Of a DNA stretch of 64,000 nucleotides, positions 49,723 to 57,136 are shown piece by piece (the stretch's first letter is position 1; the number at the start of each line of letters is the position of its first letter). Both the position numbers and the translations under genes were made by a program. The stretch covers positions 1 through 64,000 of the forward strand of contig CACYQO010000004.1 of the NCBI GenBank assembly GCA_902776545.1, read 5' to 3'. The notes under the pieces are model-generated. The model searched no databases. It worked only from the letters and a program-made list of their open reading frames with translations, and was not told where the DNA came from. The stretch is from an uncultured Prevotellaceae bacterium. Lineage in GTDB: Bacteria; Bacteroidota; Bacteroidia; Bacteroidales; Bacteroidaceae.

Positions 49723-52329
49723 ATGAGCTATTTCAGATACTACAAACAACTGCTTCTGAGTGTCGTGCTGACGCTCAACTGTCAGACTATTTCCGCCCAA
49801 CAGCTACAGGCGTCGCGCATACATCTGTCGACCGAAGACGGGCTTTGCAGCAATGCCGTATCGATGATCTGCCAGGACGACCTCGGATTCATGTGGCTCG
49901 CTACCTGGAACGGTCTGTCGCGCTTCGACGGCTATGAATTCTATAACTACAAGACGGGCAACTCCAGTCATATCAAGAACCTGCACAACCGCATCCTTGA
50001 CATCGTGATCGACCAGTCGCAGAACGTGTGGATGCATATGTACGACGACCGTGTGTTCGTGTTGGACAGGAATACCGACCAGATCATCAACCCCTTCGAA
50101 GGCTACGACGGCTTCGAGGAATACCGCACGAACGCACCGCTGCTCGTGACGAGCTCGGGCGAGGTGCTCGTGAGCATCGCCGGCAACAATACCATCTACA
50201 TGATGACGCTGGACCGCCGGGGACTGAAGAGTGAGAAGATAACCGCCGGCGAACTGAGCATCACCAGCATGGCCGAGGGTTATCAGAGCGACATCTGGTT
50301 AGGTACGAACAAGGGCATCCACCGTCTGAACCGCCGGAGCCTGTCGCTGGAGAGGGATGCCATCCTGCCCGACCAGCGCATCTCGTGCCTCTACTCCAAC
50401 GGCTACAACATCTTCGCCGCCACGAAGGACGGCAGCATCTACTCCTTCGCCTATGGACAAGAGCCCAAGCTGCTGAGGAAGCCCAACGGCATGGGTATCT
50501 TCAGCGCCTATGTGGACAGTCACGGGCTGGTGTGGTTCTGCGACGACCGCATGGGTGTGTCAAGACTGAATCCCGAGACGGGCAACGAGAAGTTCTTCCA
50601 GCAGACAGTGCTCGTGCCGGAGCAGGACGGACGAGGCGGAGAGTTCAACGAGCACAACAGCATCGTGTGGATCCGCATGAATCACGGCGGCTACGGCTAC
50701 TATAACCGCGAGAAGGATCAGGTGGAGTACTTCCACAACGACCCGAGCAACCCCTGGAACCTGTCGAACACCGTCAATGCGGCGCTGGTGATCAAAGAGG
50801 GTGTGGTGTGGGAATCGACCAGCCGCAGAGGACTGGAGAAACTCGACATTCTTAAGGACAACATCGTGCGCATCAGACCTGTGCCCGACGCCATCTCGAC
50901 ATTAGAGAACGAGATCAGAGCCCTCTACTACGACAAGGACAGGAAGGTGCTGATGCTCGGCAACAAAAGCAGCTGTATCTTCATGAACTATGACAACGGC
51001 CGTCAGGAGAGAATCACACAGGACTCGCAGGGCAACAGCTTCGGCCGAATCTACGGTATCTCGAAGGATTCGAAGGGCAACTACTGGATCTGCTCGAAGG
51101 ACTACGGTGTGTTTTTGATGTCGCCCAAAGCCAACGGCGGCTGGGACATCAAGAAGTTCTGCAGTGAGGAGGGCAACCCGCAGAGCCTCAGCGACAACAA
51201 CGCCTACTACGCCATAGAGGACAAACAGGGCAACATCTGGATAGCCACCTATGGCGGCGGTGTGAATCTCATGATAAAGGACTCGAGGGGAGGCTTCATA
51301 TTCCAGCATCCAAAGAACGGAATGAAGAATTATCCGAAGAACAATACCTATCTGAAAGTCAGAACGATAGAACTTGACGTTGAAGGAAACGTATGGGCTG
51401 GTACCACCGACGGTGTGCTCATCATGAGGTATGAGGGCAAGGAGGTGAAGATCGAGAAACTGAAGATGCCTTCGGAGGGTGATCAGGTGCTGATGAGCAA
51501 TGACATCATCATCCTGAAGCGCGACAATAAGGGACACATGTGGGTAGGCTCGAACGGTGGCGGCATCGCCTACAGCATCGGCAAGGACAAGGACGGCAAC
51601 TGGCTGTTTGAGAACTTCGGTGCCAAGGACGGTCTGCCCTCGGAGGAGATCCGCAGCATCACCTTCGACCAGCGCGGCAATGCCTGGTTCGCCACCGAGC
51701 ATATCATCTCTACCCTCGATATGGAGAAGAAAATCTTTACCACATTCTCCAACCTCGACGGTGTGGACGAGACGATGATCTCCGAGGGCGGTGCCATCAC
51801 GCTGGAGAACGACGACATCCTCTTCGGAACCATCAACGGCTACTATATCGTGGACCGCAATAAACTGATGGCGGAGAAGGGTTCACTGCTGAAACTGCAG
51901 ATCACCGACTTCTTCGTGAACGGAGAGCTGCAAAGTCCGAGGTTTAACGACAACTACGACTTCTATGCGCCGATGGCCCGCAGGATCAAGCTGCCTATCA
52001 ACAGTAAGAGTTTCGGCTTCCGATTTGCGGCGATGAACTATGCGTTGCAGCATCGTGTACATTATCAGTATATGCTGGAAGGCTACGAAGATGACTGGCA
52101 CAACGCAGAGAAGAACCGCATAGCCACCTACGACAAGCTGAAGGCCGGCACCTATACCTTTAAGGTGAAAGCCTTCCTGTTGGAGTCGCCGGAGAAGTTC
52201 GACCTGCGCACGGTGGAGGTTGTCGTTCCTGCGTTCACGGGCTACGGACAGGCGATGTACTGGATCATCGGTCTCATCGTGCTGGCAGTGCTGCTATGGG
52301 TGTGGTTCAGGAAGAGGCGCAAGAAGTGA
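49723..52329 (+). CDS. Sensor protein with two-component-type beta-propeller and Y_Y_Y domain, no output domain
   Basis: The protein has 868 residues from the ATG at 49723 (MSYFRYYKQLLLSVVL). The signal peptide ends ISAQQ. About 14 reg_prop-type propeller blades follow, opening with LSTEDGLCSNAVSMICQDDL and repeating phrases such as GFMWLATWNGLSRFD and GNIWIATYGGGVNLM. The Y_Y_Y domain (VHYQYMLEGYEDDWHNAEKN to FKVKAF) comes next. One transmembrane helix (about 840-860) ends the protein with a short WFRKRRKK tail. Hybrid two-component sensors of this build normally continue with kinase, receiver and AraC domains, or with a LuxR-type domain; none is present. It may be a remnant, or a sensor that works through a partner. 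A heptamer array lies 28 bases after the stop. Confidence 0.8.
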   Translation: MSYFRYYKQLLLSVVLTLNCQTISAQQLQASRIHLSTEDGLCSNAVSMICQDDLGFMWLATWNGLSRFDGYEFYNYKTGNSSHIKNLHNRILDIVIDQSQNVWMHMYDDRVFVLDRNTDQIINPFEGYDGFEEYRTNAPLLVTSSGEVLVSIAGNNTIYMMTLDRRGLKSEKITAGELSITSMAEGYQSDIWLGTNKGIHRLNRRSLSLERDAILPDQRISCLYSNGYNIFAATKDGSIYSFAYGQEPKLLRKPNGMGIFSAYVDSHGLVWFCDDRMGVSRLNPETGNEKFFQQTVLVPEQDGRGGEFNEHNSIVWIRMNHGGYGYYNREKDQVEYFHNDPSNPWNLSNTVNAALVIKEGVVWESTSRRGLEKLDILKDNIVRIRPVPDAISTLENEIRALYYDKDRKVLMLGNKSSCIFMNYDNGRQERITQDSQGNSFGRIYGISKDSKGNYWICSKDYGVFLMSPKANGGWDIKKFCSEEGNPQSLSDNNAYYAIEDKQGNIWIATYGGGVNLMIKDSRGGFIFQHPKNGMKNYPKNNTYLKVRTIELDVEGNVWAGTTDGVLIMRYEGKEVKIEKLKMPSEGDQVLMSNDIIILKRDNKGHMWVGSNGGGIAYSIGKDKDGNWLFENFGAKDGLPSEEIRSITFDQRGNAWFATEHIISTLDMEKKIFTTFSNLDGVDETMISEGGAITLENDDILFGTINGYYIVDRNKLMAEKGSLLKLQITDFFVNGELQSPRFNDNYDFYAPMARRIKLPINSKSFGFRFAAMNYALQHRVHYQYMLEGYEDDWHNAEKNRIATYDKLKAGTYTFKVKAFLLESPEKFDLRTVEVVVPAFTGYGQAMYWIIGLIVLAVLLWVWFRKRRKK

Positions 52330-52356
52330 ATCGTTAAAAAATAACAAGGCGCAGCA

Positions 52357-52386
52357 ACTTTTCACTTTTCACTGTTCACTTTTCAC
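52357..52386. repeat. Heptamer array TTCACTT
   Basis: Four units of TTCACTT/GTTCACT lie between the sensor gene and the ncRNA promoter. Confidence 0.65.
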
Positions 52387-52396
52387 AAAAAAGTTG

Positions 52397-52404
52397 TATC
52401 TTTG
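52397..52404 (+). promoter_or_regulatory. Promoter of the structured ncRNA
   Basis: TATCTTTG; the transcript would start near 52411. Confidence 0.6.
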
Positions 52405-52410
52405 CCAAAA

Positions 52411-52584
52411 AATTGAAAGAAATACGGGTCGTGCCGCATAGATCGGGATACTCTACATTAAAAAATTCATTGGGACTGTTTCCCTTGCCAATGGCGGGCC
52501 ACAGTTATCCTTCGGGAGAGCAGTAATGCCGGTGGATTACAACAGCAGGGAGCACCCTTACATCGGCACGTACCCGGTTTTTTC
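52411..52584 (+). ncRNA. Probable free-standing structured RNA, possibly 6S-like (Bacteroidales-1 type)
   Basis: A promoter box precedes about 170 bases with no ORF. CGGGT-CGTGCCG (52425-52436) pairs with CGGCACG-T-ACCCG (52564-52576) with one bulged base, closing the whole RNA. TTTTTT follows directly (52578-52583), as in a terminator. Internal hairpins include CATTGG/CCAATG and TCC-TTCG-GGA. A long closing stem, a promoter of the Bacteroidetes type and an own terminator fit the Bacteroidales-1 RNA, which I recall being proposed as the 6S RNA of this order. It could also be a ribE leader, but the T-run before the two REP copies argues for a separate transcript. Confidence 0.5.
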
Positions 52585-52586
52585 TT

Positions 52587-52620
52587 GCCCCCTAAGTTAG
52601 GGGGCCACAGGGGTCTGAAC
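52587..52620. repeat. REP-like palindromic repeat, copy 4
   Basis: GCCCCCTAAGTTAGGGGGC with tail CAGGGGTCTGAAC. It faces copy 5 in inverted orientation. Confidence 0.75.
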
Positions 52621-52668
52621 AAGCGCAGAATCCCGAGTATTAACAATTAAGTAGGTCTGAGTCCGCTT

Positions 52669-52700
52669 GTTCAGACCCCCATCCCCCTAACTTAGGGGAC
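52669..52700. repeat. REP-like palindromic repeat, copy 5
   Basis: GTTCAGACCCCC followed by CCCCCTAACTTAGGGG; its end lies eight bases before the ribE ATG. With copy 4 it could fold into a large hairpin in the ribE leader. Confidence 0.75.
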
Positions 52701-52707
52701 TTGTATT

Positions 52708-53337
52708 ATGTTTTCTGGAATTATTGAAGAGTTTGCAACTGTTGTGGCGATAAAGAAAGACCGCGAGAATATCGACTTCACGCTGACATGTTCGTTTGTC
52801 GATGAGTTAAGCATCGACCAGAGTGTGGCGCATAACGGCGTCTGCCTGACGGTGGTCAAAATTCTCCCCGCAGGGGCCGTTGGAGGGGATCCACAATTCC
52901 CGACATACGTCGTCACCGCGATGAAGGAGACACTCGACCGCACAAACCTCGGTCTGCTGAAGGTGGGCGACAAGGTGAACGTGGAGCGTTCGATGCTGAT
53001 GAACGGACGGCTGGACGGTCATATCGTACAGGGCCACGTGGACGAGACGGCGAAGTGTATCGCGATGGCGGATGCCGACGGCTCAACCTATTTCACCTTC
53101 GAGTATCCGGAGAACCGCGAGATGGCGAAGAAGGGTTATTTTACGGTGGATAAGGGTTCGGTGACGGTGAACGGTGTCTCACTGACGGTCTGCAATCCCA
53201 CGAGTAATACCTTCCAGGTGGCCATCATCCCCTATACGTTCGAGCATACGAATTTCTGCGATATCAAGGTCGGCACCGTCGTCAACCTCGAGTTCGACAT
53301 CCTCGGAAAATACATCGCAAGATTGCAGCAGTTATAA
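52708..53337 (+). CDS. ribE: Riboflavin synthase, alpha chain
   Basis: Riboflavin synthase dismutates two 6,7-dimethyl-8-ribityllumazine molecules to riboflavin. The 209-residue protein shows the two lumazine-binding repeats: MFSGIIEEFATV with SVAHNGVCLTVV and RTNLGLLKVGDKVNVERSM, then GHVDETAKCIAM with SVTVNGVSLTVCN and KVGTVVNLEFDILGKYIARL. A stretch KILPAGAVGGDPQFPT in the first repeat is a few residues longer than usual. No FMN riboswitch consensus is seen upstream, only the ncRNA and two REP copies. The gene end abuts a composite inverted repeat. Confidence 0.93.
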   Translation: MFSGIIEEFATVVAIKKDRENIDFTLTCSFVDELSIDQSVAHNGVCLTVVKILPAGAVGGDPQFPTYVVTAMKETLDRTNLGLLKVGDKVNVERSMLMNGRLDGHIVQGHVDETAKCIAMADADGSTYFTFEYPENREMAKKGYFTVDKGSVTVNGVSLTVCNPTSNTFQVAIIPYTFEHTNFCDIKVGTVVNLEFDILGKYIARLQQL

Positions 53338-53339
53338 AT

Positions 53340-53524
53340 TAGGCACGGATTACACGGCTTTTATCAAAGACACGGCTTTCTCGGCGCAGCTTTCCCCTCC
53401 TGAGTTCTTTGCAAGCAAAGCGGCAAAGCCGAGCGAGGAGGGGCCAGGGGTAGTCTGAACCACCTCATTATCCGCCTCAAGAGCCGTGTCCTTAATTCAT
53501 TAAGGCCGTGTTAATCCGTGCCTA
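53340..53524. repeat. Composite repeat: CACGGATTA-type inverted element with a REP copy nested inside
   Basis: TAGGCACGGATTACACGGC (53341 onward) faces GGCCGTGTTAATCCGTGCCTA (ending 53524). Between the arms lies a REP copy (53393-53460) whose palindrome is split by a GCGGCAAAGCCGAGCG repeat (53420-53435). The HAD gene stop codon (TAG, 53524-53522) is in the right arm. Confidence 0.8.
53393..53460. repeat. REP-like palindromic repeat, copy 6, interrupted
   Basis: CCCCTCCT and AGGAGGGG arms are separated by about 35 bases with the GCAAGC..GCGGCAAAGCC repeat; the tail CAGGGGTAGTCTGAAC is normal. Confidence 0.65.
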
Positions 53525-54217
53525 CAATAACAACTCAAATGGAGCGGAGATAAACGTCTCGGCACCGTGTTGCAGCAGGAAATCTCGGTCACGGAATCCC
53601 CAAAGCACACTGATACAAGGCAGACCGCTGTTACGGGCTGTCTCGATATCCACATCGCTGTCACCGACGTAGACGGCTCCCTCCTGCCCTACTCCCAACT
53701 GACGGAGTGCGGCAATGACGGTATCCGGTGCGGGTTTCTTGCGGATGCCTTCTGCTTCGTTTTCACCGATGGCCACCTCGATGGTGTCGGGAAAGAAATG
53801 ACGACAGAGTTCCTGTGTGGCAGCCATCATCTTGTTGCTGACGACGGCCAGATGACAGCCTTTTGCTTTCAAAGCTTCGAGTGTCTCGGGGATGCCGTCA
53901 TAAGGCTTGGTCGTATCGAGCGAGTGAGCCATATAATGCTGACGGAAAGTGGCGAAGGTGGCCTCAAAGTCTGGATTCGAGGCACCATCGGGGATTGCCC
54001 GTTCCATCAGCTTCCGTACCCCATTGCCCACAAAACGGCGCACATCGTCGATCGTGTGTTCAGGCATCCCGTGCGTCCTTAGCGCATAGTTCACAGATGC
54101 CGCCAGATCACCCAAGGTATCCAGCAGCGTCCCGTCGAGATCAAAAATGTATGCCTTGTACAAGCCCCCTAAGTTAGGGGGCTGGGGGTCTGAACAATCA
54201 TATTTAGAATCTTTCAT
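53522..54217 (-). CDS. HAD phosphatase, phosphoglycolate-phosphatase-like, with element-derived N terminus
   Basis: HAD-I hydrolase of the Gph type. The nucleophile motif is AYIFDLDGTLLDTLGDL; the cap includes FVGNGVRKLMERAIP; motif II is VVSNK, motif III the Lys in GIRKKPAPD, motif IV YVGDSDVDIETA. Relatives start M-KAYIFDLDG; here no ATG stands at that place. The reading frame continues upstream through a REP copy, encoding CSDPQPPNLGGLYK. Candidate ATGs are 54217 (chosen), 54229 and 54232; a TTG at the old start position (LYKAYIF) is also possible. The stop TAG is in another repeat arm. The substrate is uncertain. Confidence 0.85.
   Translation of the reverse strand: MKDSKYDCSDPQPPNLGGLYKAYIFDLDGTLLDTLGDLAASVNYALRTHGMPEHTIDDVRRFVGNGVRKLMERAIPDGASNPDFEATFATFRQHYMAHSLDTTKPYDGIPETLEALKAKGCHLAVVSNKMMAATQELCRHFFPDTIEVAIGENEAEGIRKKPAPDTVIAALRQLGVGQEGAVYVGDSDVDIETARNSGLPCISVLWGFRDRDFLLQHGAETFISAPFELLL
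54164..54195. repeat. REP-like palindromic repeat, copy 7
   Basis: GCCCCCTAAGTTAGGGGGC with tail GGGGGTCTGAAC, translated on the minus strand as part of the HAD N terminus. Confidence 0.75.
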
Positions 54218-54246
54218 CGTCAACTTCATCATTAGCAAGGAGGCCG

Positions 54247-54276
54247 GTTCAGACCCCCTACCCCCCAACTTAGGGG
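54247..54276. repeat. REP-like palindromic repeat, copy 8
   Basis: GTTCAGACCCCCTA followed by CCCCCCAACTTAGGGG, inverted relative to copy 7 and two bases from the malQ stop codon. Confidence 0.7.
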
Positions 54277-54278
54277 TA

Positions 54279-57038
54279 TTAGCGTTTGCTTCGTTGAATC
54301 ATCGTACGTACCTTATTATTATATTTAGAGGCGGCGATGAGATCCTCTAAGGGCAGATGCATGCGATACTTCCAATGGTTGTAAGGATCGCTGGGCACGT
54401 TGATGCGTTCGTCGCGGGGATGCTTGGCGCGCAGTTCGGTGTCCATCGCCAGCCAGTCTTGCAGCGAGAGGATGCAGAGCATCGACGGACAGTAGAGATG
54501 ACGGGCGATAATTTCCTCAGCCAGATGGGCAGGCAGGTGCTCCGGGGCACGACCCTGTTTCTGAAGCATCGAGACATAGTAGCGCTGGGTGCGTTCCGGA
54601 CTCTCCTCCCACCAGAGGCGCAAAGGCGGCATATCGTGGGTGGAGATGGTGGCGACGCTGCGATAGATGTTACCCTCAAGATGGGTGAACTCGAAACCGC
54701 TCTCCTTGGGCATCGACTGGATCTCGAGCGTGAGGATGCGGAGAGCATCGAGTACCGGCTGCACACATTCGGGGAGCATACCGAGGTCTTCGGCACAACA
54801 GAGCATGTGAGTGTGACCGAACACCTCCGAGAGACGTCGCATAGCCGTAGCACCCCAGAACACATTATGACGTTGATAGTAATAGTTGTTGTATAACCTC
54901 ATGAAGGCATCTTTCTCTTCGGTGGTGAGTGCCTCGTAGACCGGTTCCTGCCAGGCACCGATACGCGGGTGGTACATCTCCGGCTGACGGGGATCTTCGA
55001 GGAAGAGCACATTGCTGATCAGACGATAGAGGCCGTCACGTATCCACAGGCTGTTCTCGTCACCCTTACCCTCAAACGCCTGACACACCTTCCGTTGGGT
55101 GTCGTATTCCGACTTCAGGTCGTAGAGCCCGTAGCTGCGGGGAATGAGGAAATTTTCTTTCACAAAGCCGACGTGAAGTCCGAAGAGCCGCTGGAGCACA
55201 CGGTCGTTAATGAATGGTCGCGTAAAGAGGTCCTTACGGAACGACAATCCGAAATATTCGATCTCTCCTTGTGTCATAGGCAGCGCAGGAGAGAAATGGC
55301 CAAGAAGACCGAAGAGTGCTTCGTTGGGGATTTCCCAGATGCGGAAGAAGCCCAATACGTGGTCGATGCGGATGGCGTCGAAGTATTGCTCCATCCACTT
55401 GATGCGTTTCCTAAACCAAGTGGAAAGTGGAAAGTGGAAAGTGGAAGGAGAATACTCTGCTGCAGACAAGCCTCTTTCCTCTTTCCTCTTTCCTCTTTCC
55501 TCCCATTTGTAAGTGGGGAAGCCCCAGTTTTGTCCGTTCTGCGAGAAGTTATCTGGCGGCGCGCCTGTAGAACTGTCGAGACAGAAGAGATTCGGATGGA
55601 TGGCCGTCTCGACGCTGTCACGATTGACTCCGATGGGAACATCTCCCTTCAAGATCACTCCGTGCTGGCGGGCATAGTCGGCAGCAGCCTTTAATTGGAG
55701 ATGGAGGTGGTATTGGAGATAATATATTAAGTTTACTGTTGACGATTTACAGTTTACAGATGATTTGCGAGCAAGCCCTTCAGAATCGGCAGAGGTATTC
55801 ATCTGTAAACTGTAAACTGTAAACCGTAAACACCAATTAGCATAAGGTTCAAGCCACTCACGGTTATCCTCAAACCATTGTTTGAACTCCCGAGAGTCCA
55901 AGGTCTGCTGCCCCCGATCTTCAAATACCTCTCGGATATAGTCGAACTTCACACGCTGTACTGCCTCATAGTCGGTATAATTCAGGGCATTGAGTTCTCT
56001 CTGCTGCCGCAGGAAGGCCGTCATCCGTTTCTTGTCACGCAACGGCCCGAGGGCTTCGAGGTCGAGATACTGAGGATGCAGGGCGAAAGCGGAAACGATG
56101 TTATAGGGATAGGAGTCGCTCCAGGAACAAGAGGCGGTAGTATCATTGACTGGCAGCAGCTGGATAACCTTCATACCCGTCGTCACAGCCCAGTCTACGA
56201 GCAGGCGGAGATCACCGAAGTCGCCCACCCCGCAGGAATGGTTGCTACGGAGTGAGAACACCGGCACACAGACACCAGCAGCGCGCCACGTATCCTCCTT
56301 CACCCGCAGGCTCTCACCATTGACCACTAATACCGTCCCGTCTGGAATAGCGGTCTGTTCGGGAGGGAGCATACCCTCGACAGAACGGTTGTCGCCTTCC
56401 TCCCAGGCCAGGAGTGCATGGGTGGCATCATCGACGATCACAAACTTGAACTCCAAAGGCAACAAGATGGCATCGACATTCACGGAGAGCTGCCACTCAC
56501 AGAGTCCCAAGGATTCCATCCGAAGATAACGAGCCGGACTCCAACTGCCTAAAGCAGGATGGCTGCCGAGGATGGCCACAGACTGACCACTCTTCAACTG
56601 CGGGGCAGACACGCGGAAGATGATGGTCTTGCGATAAAGCGGCACACGCCGGACATGAAGCGTCTCATCAACAGACAGTCCGGACGTCACCTGATAAGCT
56701 TTGCTGAAAAGGTGGTACTGCAGGGGAACCTCCCGCCAGAGGTCTGGCATGATGAAGTTCTTCGTCGCGTCAAAATAGTAGGTTCTTGGCACACCCGTCC
56801 ATTCCCTCCTCAACTCGACACCGTCGGCATCGGCGACATAATAATAATAGGTGAAGGTCTCTACAGGATGCTGACGGGACTCTACGGCAGAAGTCTCCAG
56901 AGTCCAATGCCATCCGTCGTCTGTCGTCATAGGCAGACGGCGCACTTTCTCGGTGGCATCCCTACTCGTATAAGTGATGGCCACATAGAGGTTTTCACCC
57001 CATTGTGTACCGTATTGAATGGTAAATCTTAGCTTCAT
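54279..57038 (-). CDS. malQ: 4-alpha-glucanotransferase with two CBM20 modules and two repeat-encoded inserts
   Basis: MalQ (GH77) disproportionates maltodextrins. It has 919 residues. Two N-terminal starch-binding CBM20-like domains come first (about 1-105, 130-235: VAILGSHPALGSWSPARYLR). The GH77 domain then begins near VCVPVFSLRSNHSCGVGDFG; catalytic parts are VILKGDVPIGVNRDSVE, FDAIRIDHVLGFFRIWEIPN and CCAEDLGMLPE. Two segments are foreign: RFTVYSLQMNTSADSEGLAR and about 20 more residues before YYLQYHLHLQL, and ERGKRKEERGLSAAEYSPST to FPLST before WFRKRIKW. They correspond to the heptamer elements at 55728-55831 and 55419-55503, both read in frame. The second stands just before the catalytic Asp region. 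The promoter box is at 57056-57063. Confidence 0.93.
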   Translation of the reverse strand: MKLRFTIQYGTQWGENLYVAITYTSRDATEKVRRLPMTTDDGWHWTLETSAVESRQHPVETFTYYYYVADADGVELRREWTGVPRTYYFDATKNFIMPDLWREVPLQYHLFSKAYQVTSGLSVDETLHVRRVPLYRKTIIFRVSAPQLKSGQSVAILGSHPALGSWSPARYLRMESLGLCEWQLSVNVDAILLPLEFKFVIVDDATHALLAWEEGDNRSVEGMLPPEQTAIPDGTVLVVNGESLRVKEDTWRAAGVCVPVFSLRSNHSCGVGDFGDLRLLVDWAVTTGMKVIQLLPVNDTTASCSWSDSYPYNIVSAFALHPQYLDLEALGPLRDKKRMTAFLRQQRELNALNYTDYEAVQRVKFDYIREVFEDRGQQTLDSREFKQWFEDNREWLEPYANWCLRFTVYSLQMNTSADSEGLARKSSVNCKSSTVNLIYYLQYHLHLQLKAAADYARQHGVILKGDVPIGVNRDSVETAIHPNLFCLDSSTGAPPDNFSQNGQNWGFPTYKWEERGKRKEERGLSAAEYSPSTFHFPLSTWFRKRIKWMEQYFDAIRIDHVLGFFRIWEIPNEALFGLLGHFSPALPMTQGEIEYFGLSFRKDLFTRPFINDRVLQRLFGLHVGFVKENFLIPRSYGLYDLKSEYDTQRKVCQAFEGKGDENSLWIRDGLYRLISNVLFLEDPRQPEMYHPRIGAWQEPVYEALTTEEKDAFMRLYNNYYYQRHNVFWGATAMRRLSEVFGHTHMLCCAEDLGMLPECVQPVLDALRILTLEIQSMPKESGFEFTHLEGNIYRSVATISTHDMPPLRLWWEESPERTQRYYVSMLQKQGRAPEHLPAHLAEEIIARHLYCPSMLCILSLQDWLAMDTELRAKHPRDERINVPSDPYNHWKYRMHLPLEDLIAASKYNNKVRTMIQRSKR
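55419..55503. repeat. Inverted heptamer element inside malQ (AAAGTGG and CCTCTTT arms)
   Basis: Left arm 55419-55450 of AAAGTGG units, right arm 55471-55503 of CCTCTTT units, core AATACTCTGCTGCAGACAAGC minus its last base. Read in frame on the minus strand. Confidence 0.8.
55728..55831. repeat. Inverted heptamer element inside malQ (GTTTACA units)
   Basis: Left arm 55728-55759, right arm 55802-55831 with TGTAAAC units. The core has GATTTGCGAGCAAGCCCTTC, related to the intergenic cores at 24561-24602 and 28135-28173. It encodes about 34 residues of MalQ. Confidence 0.85.
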
Positions 57039-57055
57039 ATATCACTATTTTACTG

Positions 57056-57063
57056 CAAAGATA
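57056..57063 (-). promoter_or_regulatory. Promoter -7 box of malQ
   Basis: TATCTTTG on the minus strand, 17 bases before the ATG at 57038. Confidence 0.6.
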
Positions 57064-57105
57064 CAAAAAAAAACACATATTACACAGATTATCACAGATT
57101 TTTCG

Positions 57106-57113
57106 TAAATTTG
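57106..57113 (+). promoter_or_regulatory. Promoter -7 box of mltG
   Basis: TAAATTTG lies 23 bases before the ATG at 57137. Confidence 0.55.
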
Positions 57114-57136
57114 CAGCAATTTTAATCATCAGGGTT

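Noticed and set aside
52411..52584. SRP (4.5S) RNA
   Set aside because: The domain IV signature with GGAAGCAG-type loop is not present; the only similar words are not in the required hairpin.
52411..52707. FMN riboswitch before ribE
   Set aside because: The conserved FMN-element blocks (such as the CTTC-GGGCAGGGTGAAATTCCC type) are absent; the structured part ends in a T-run before the gene.
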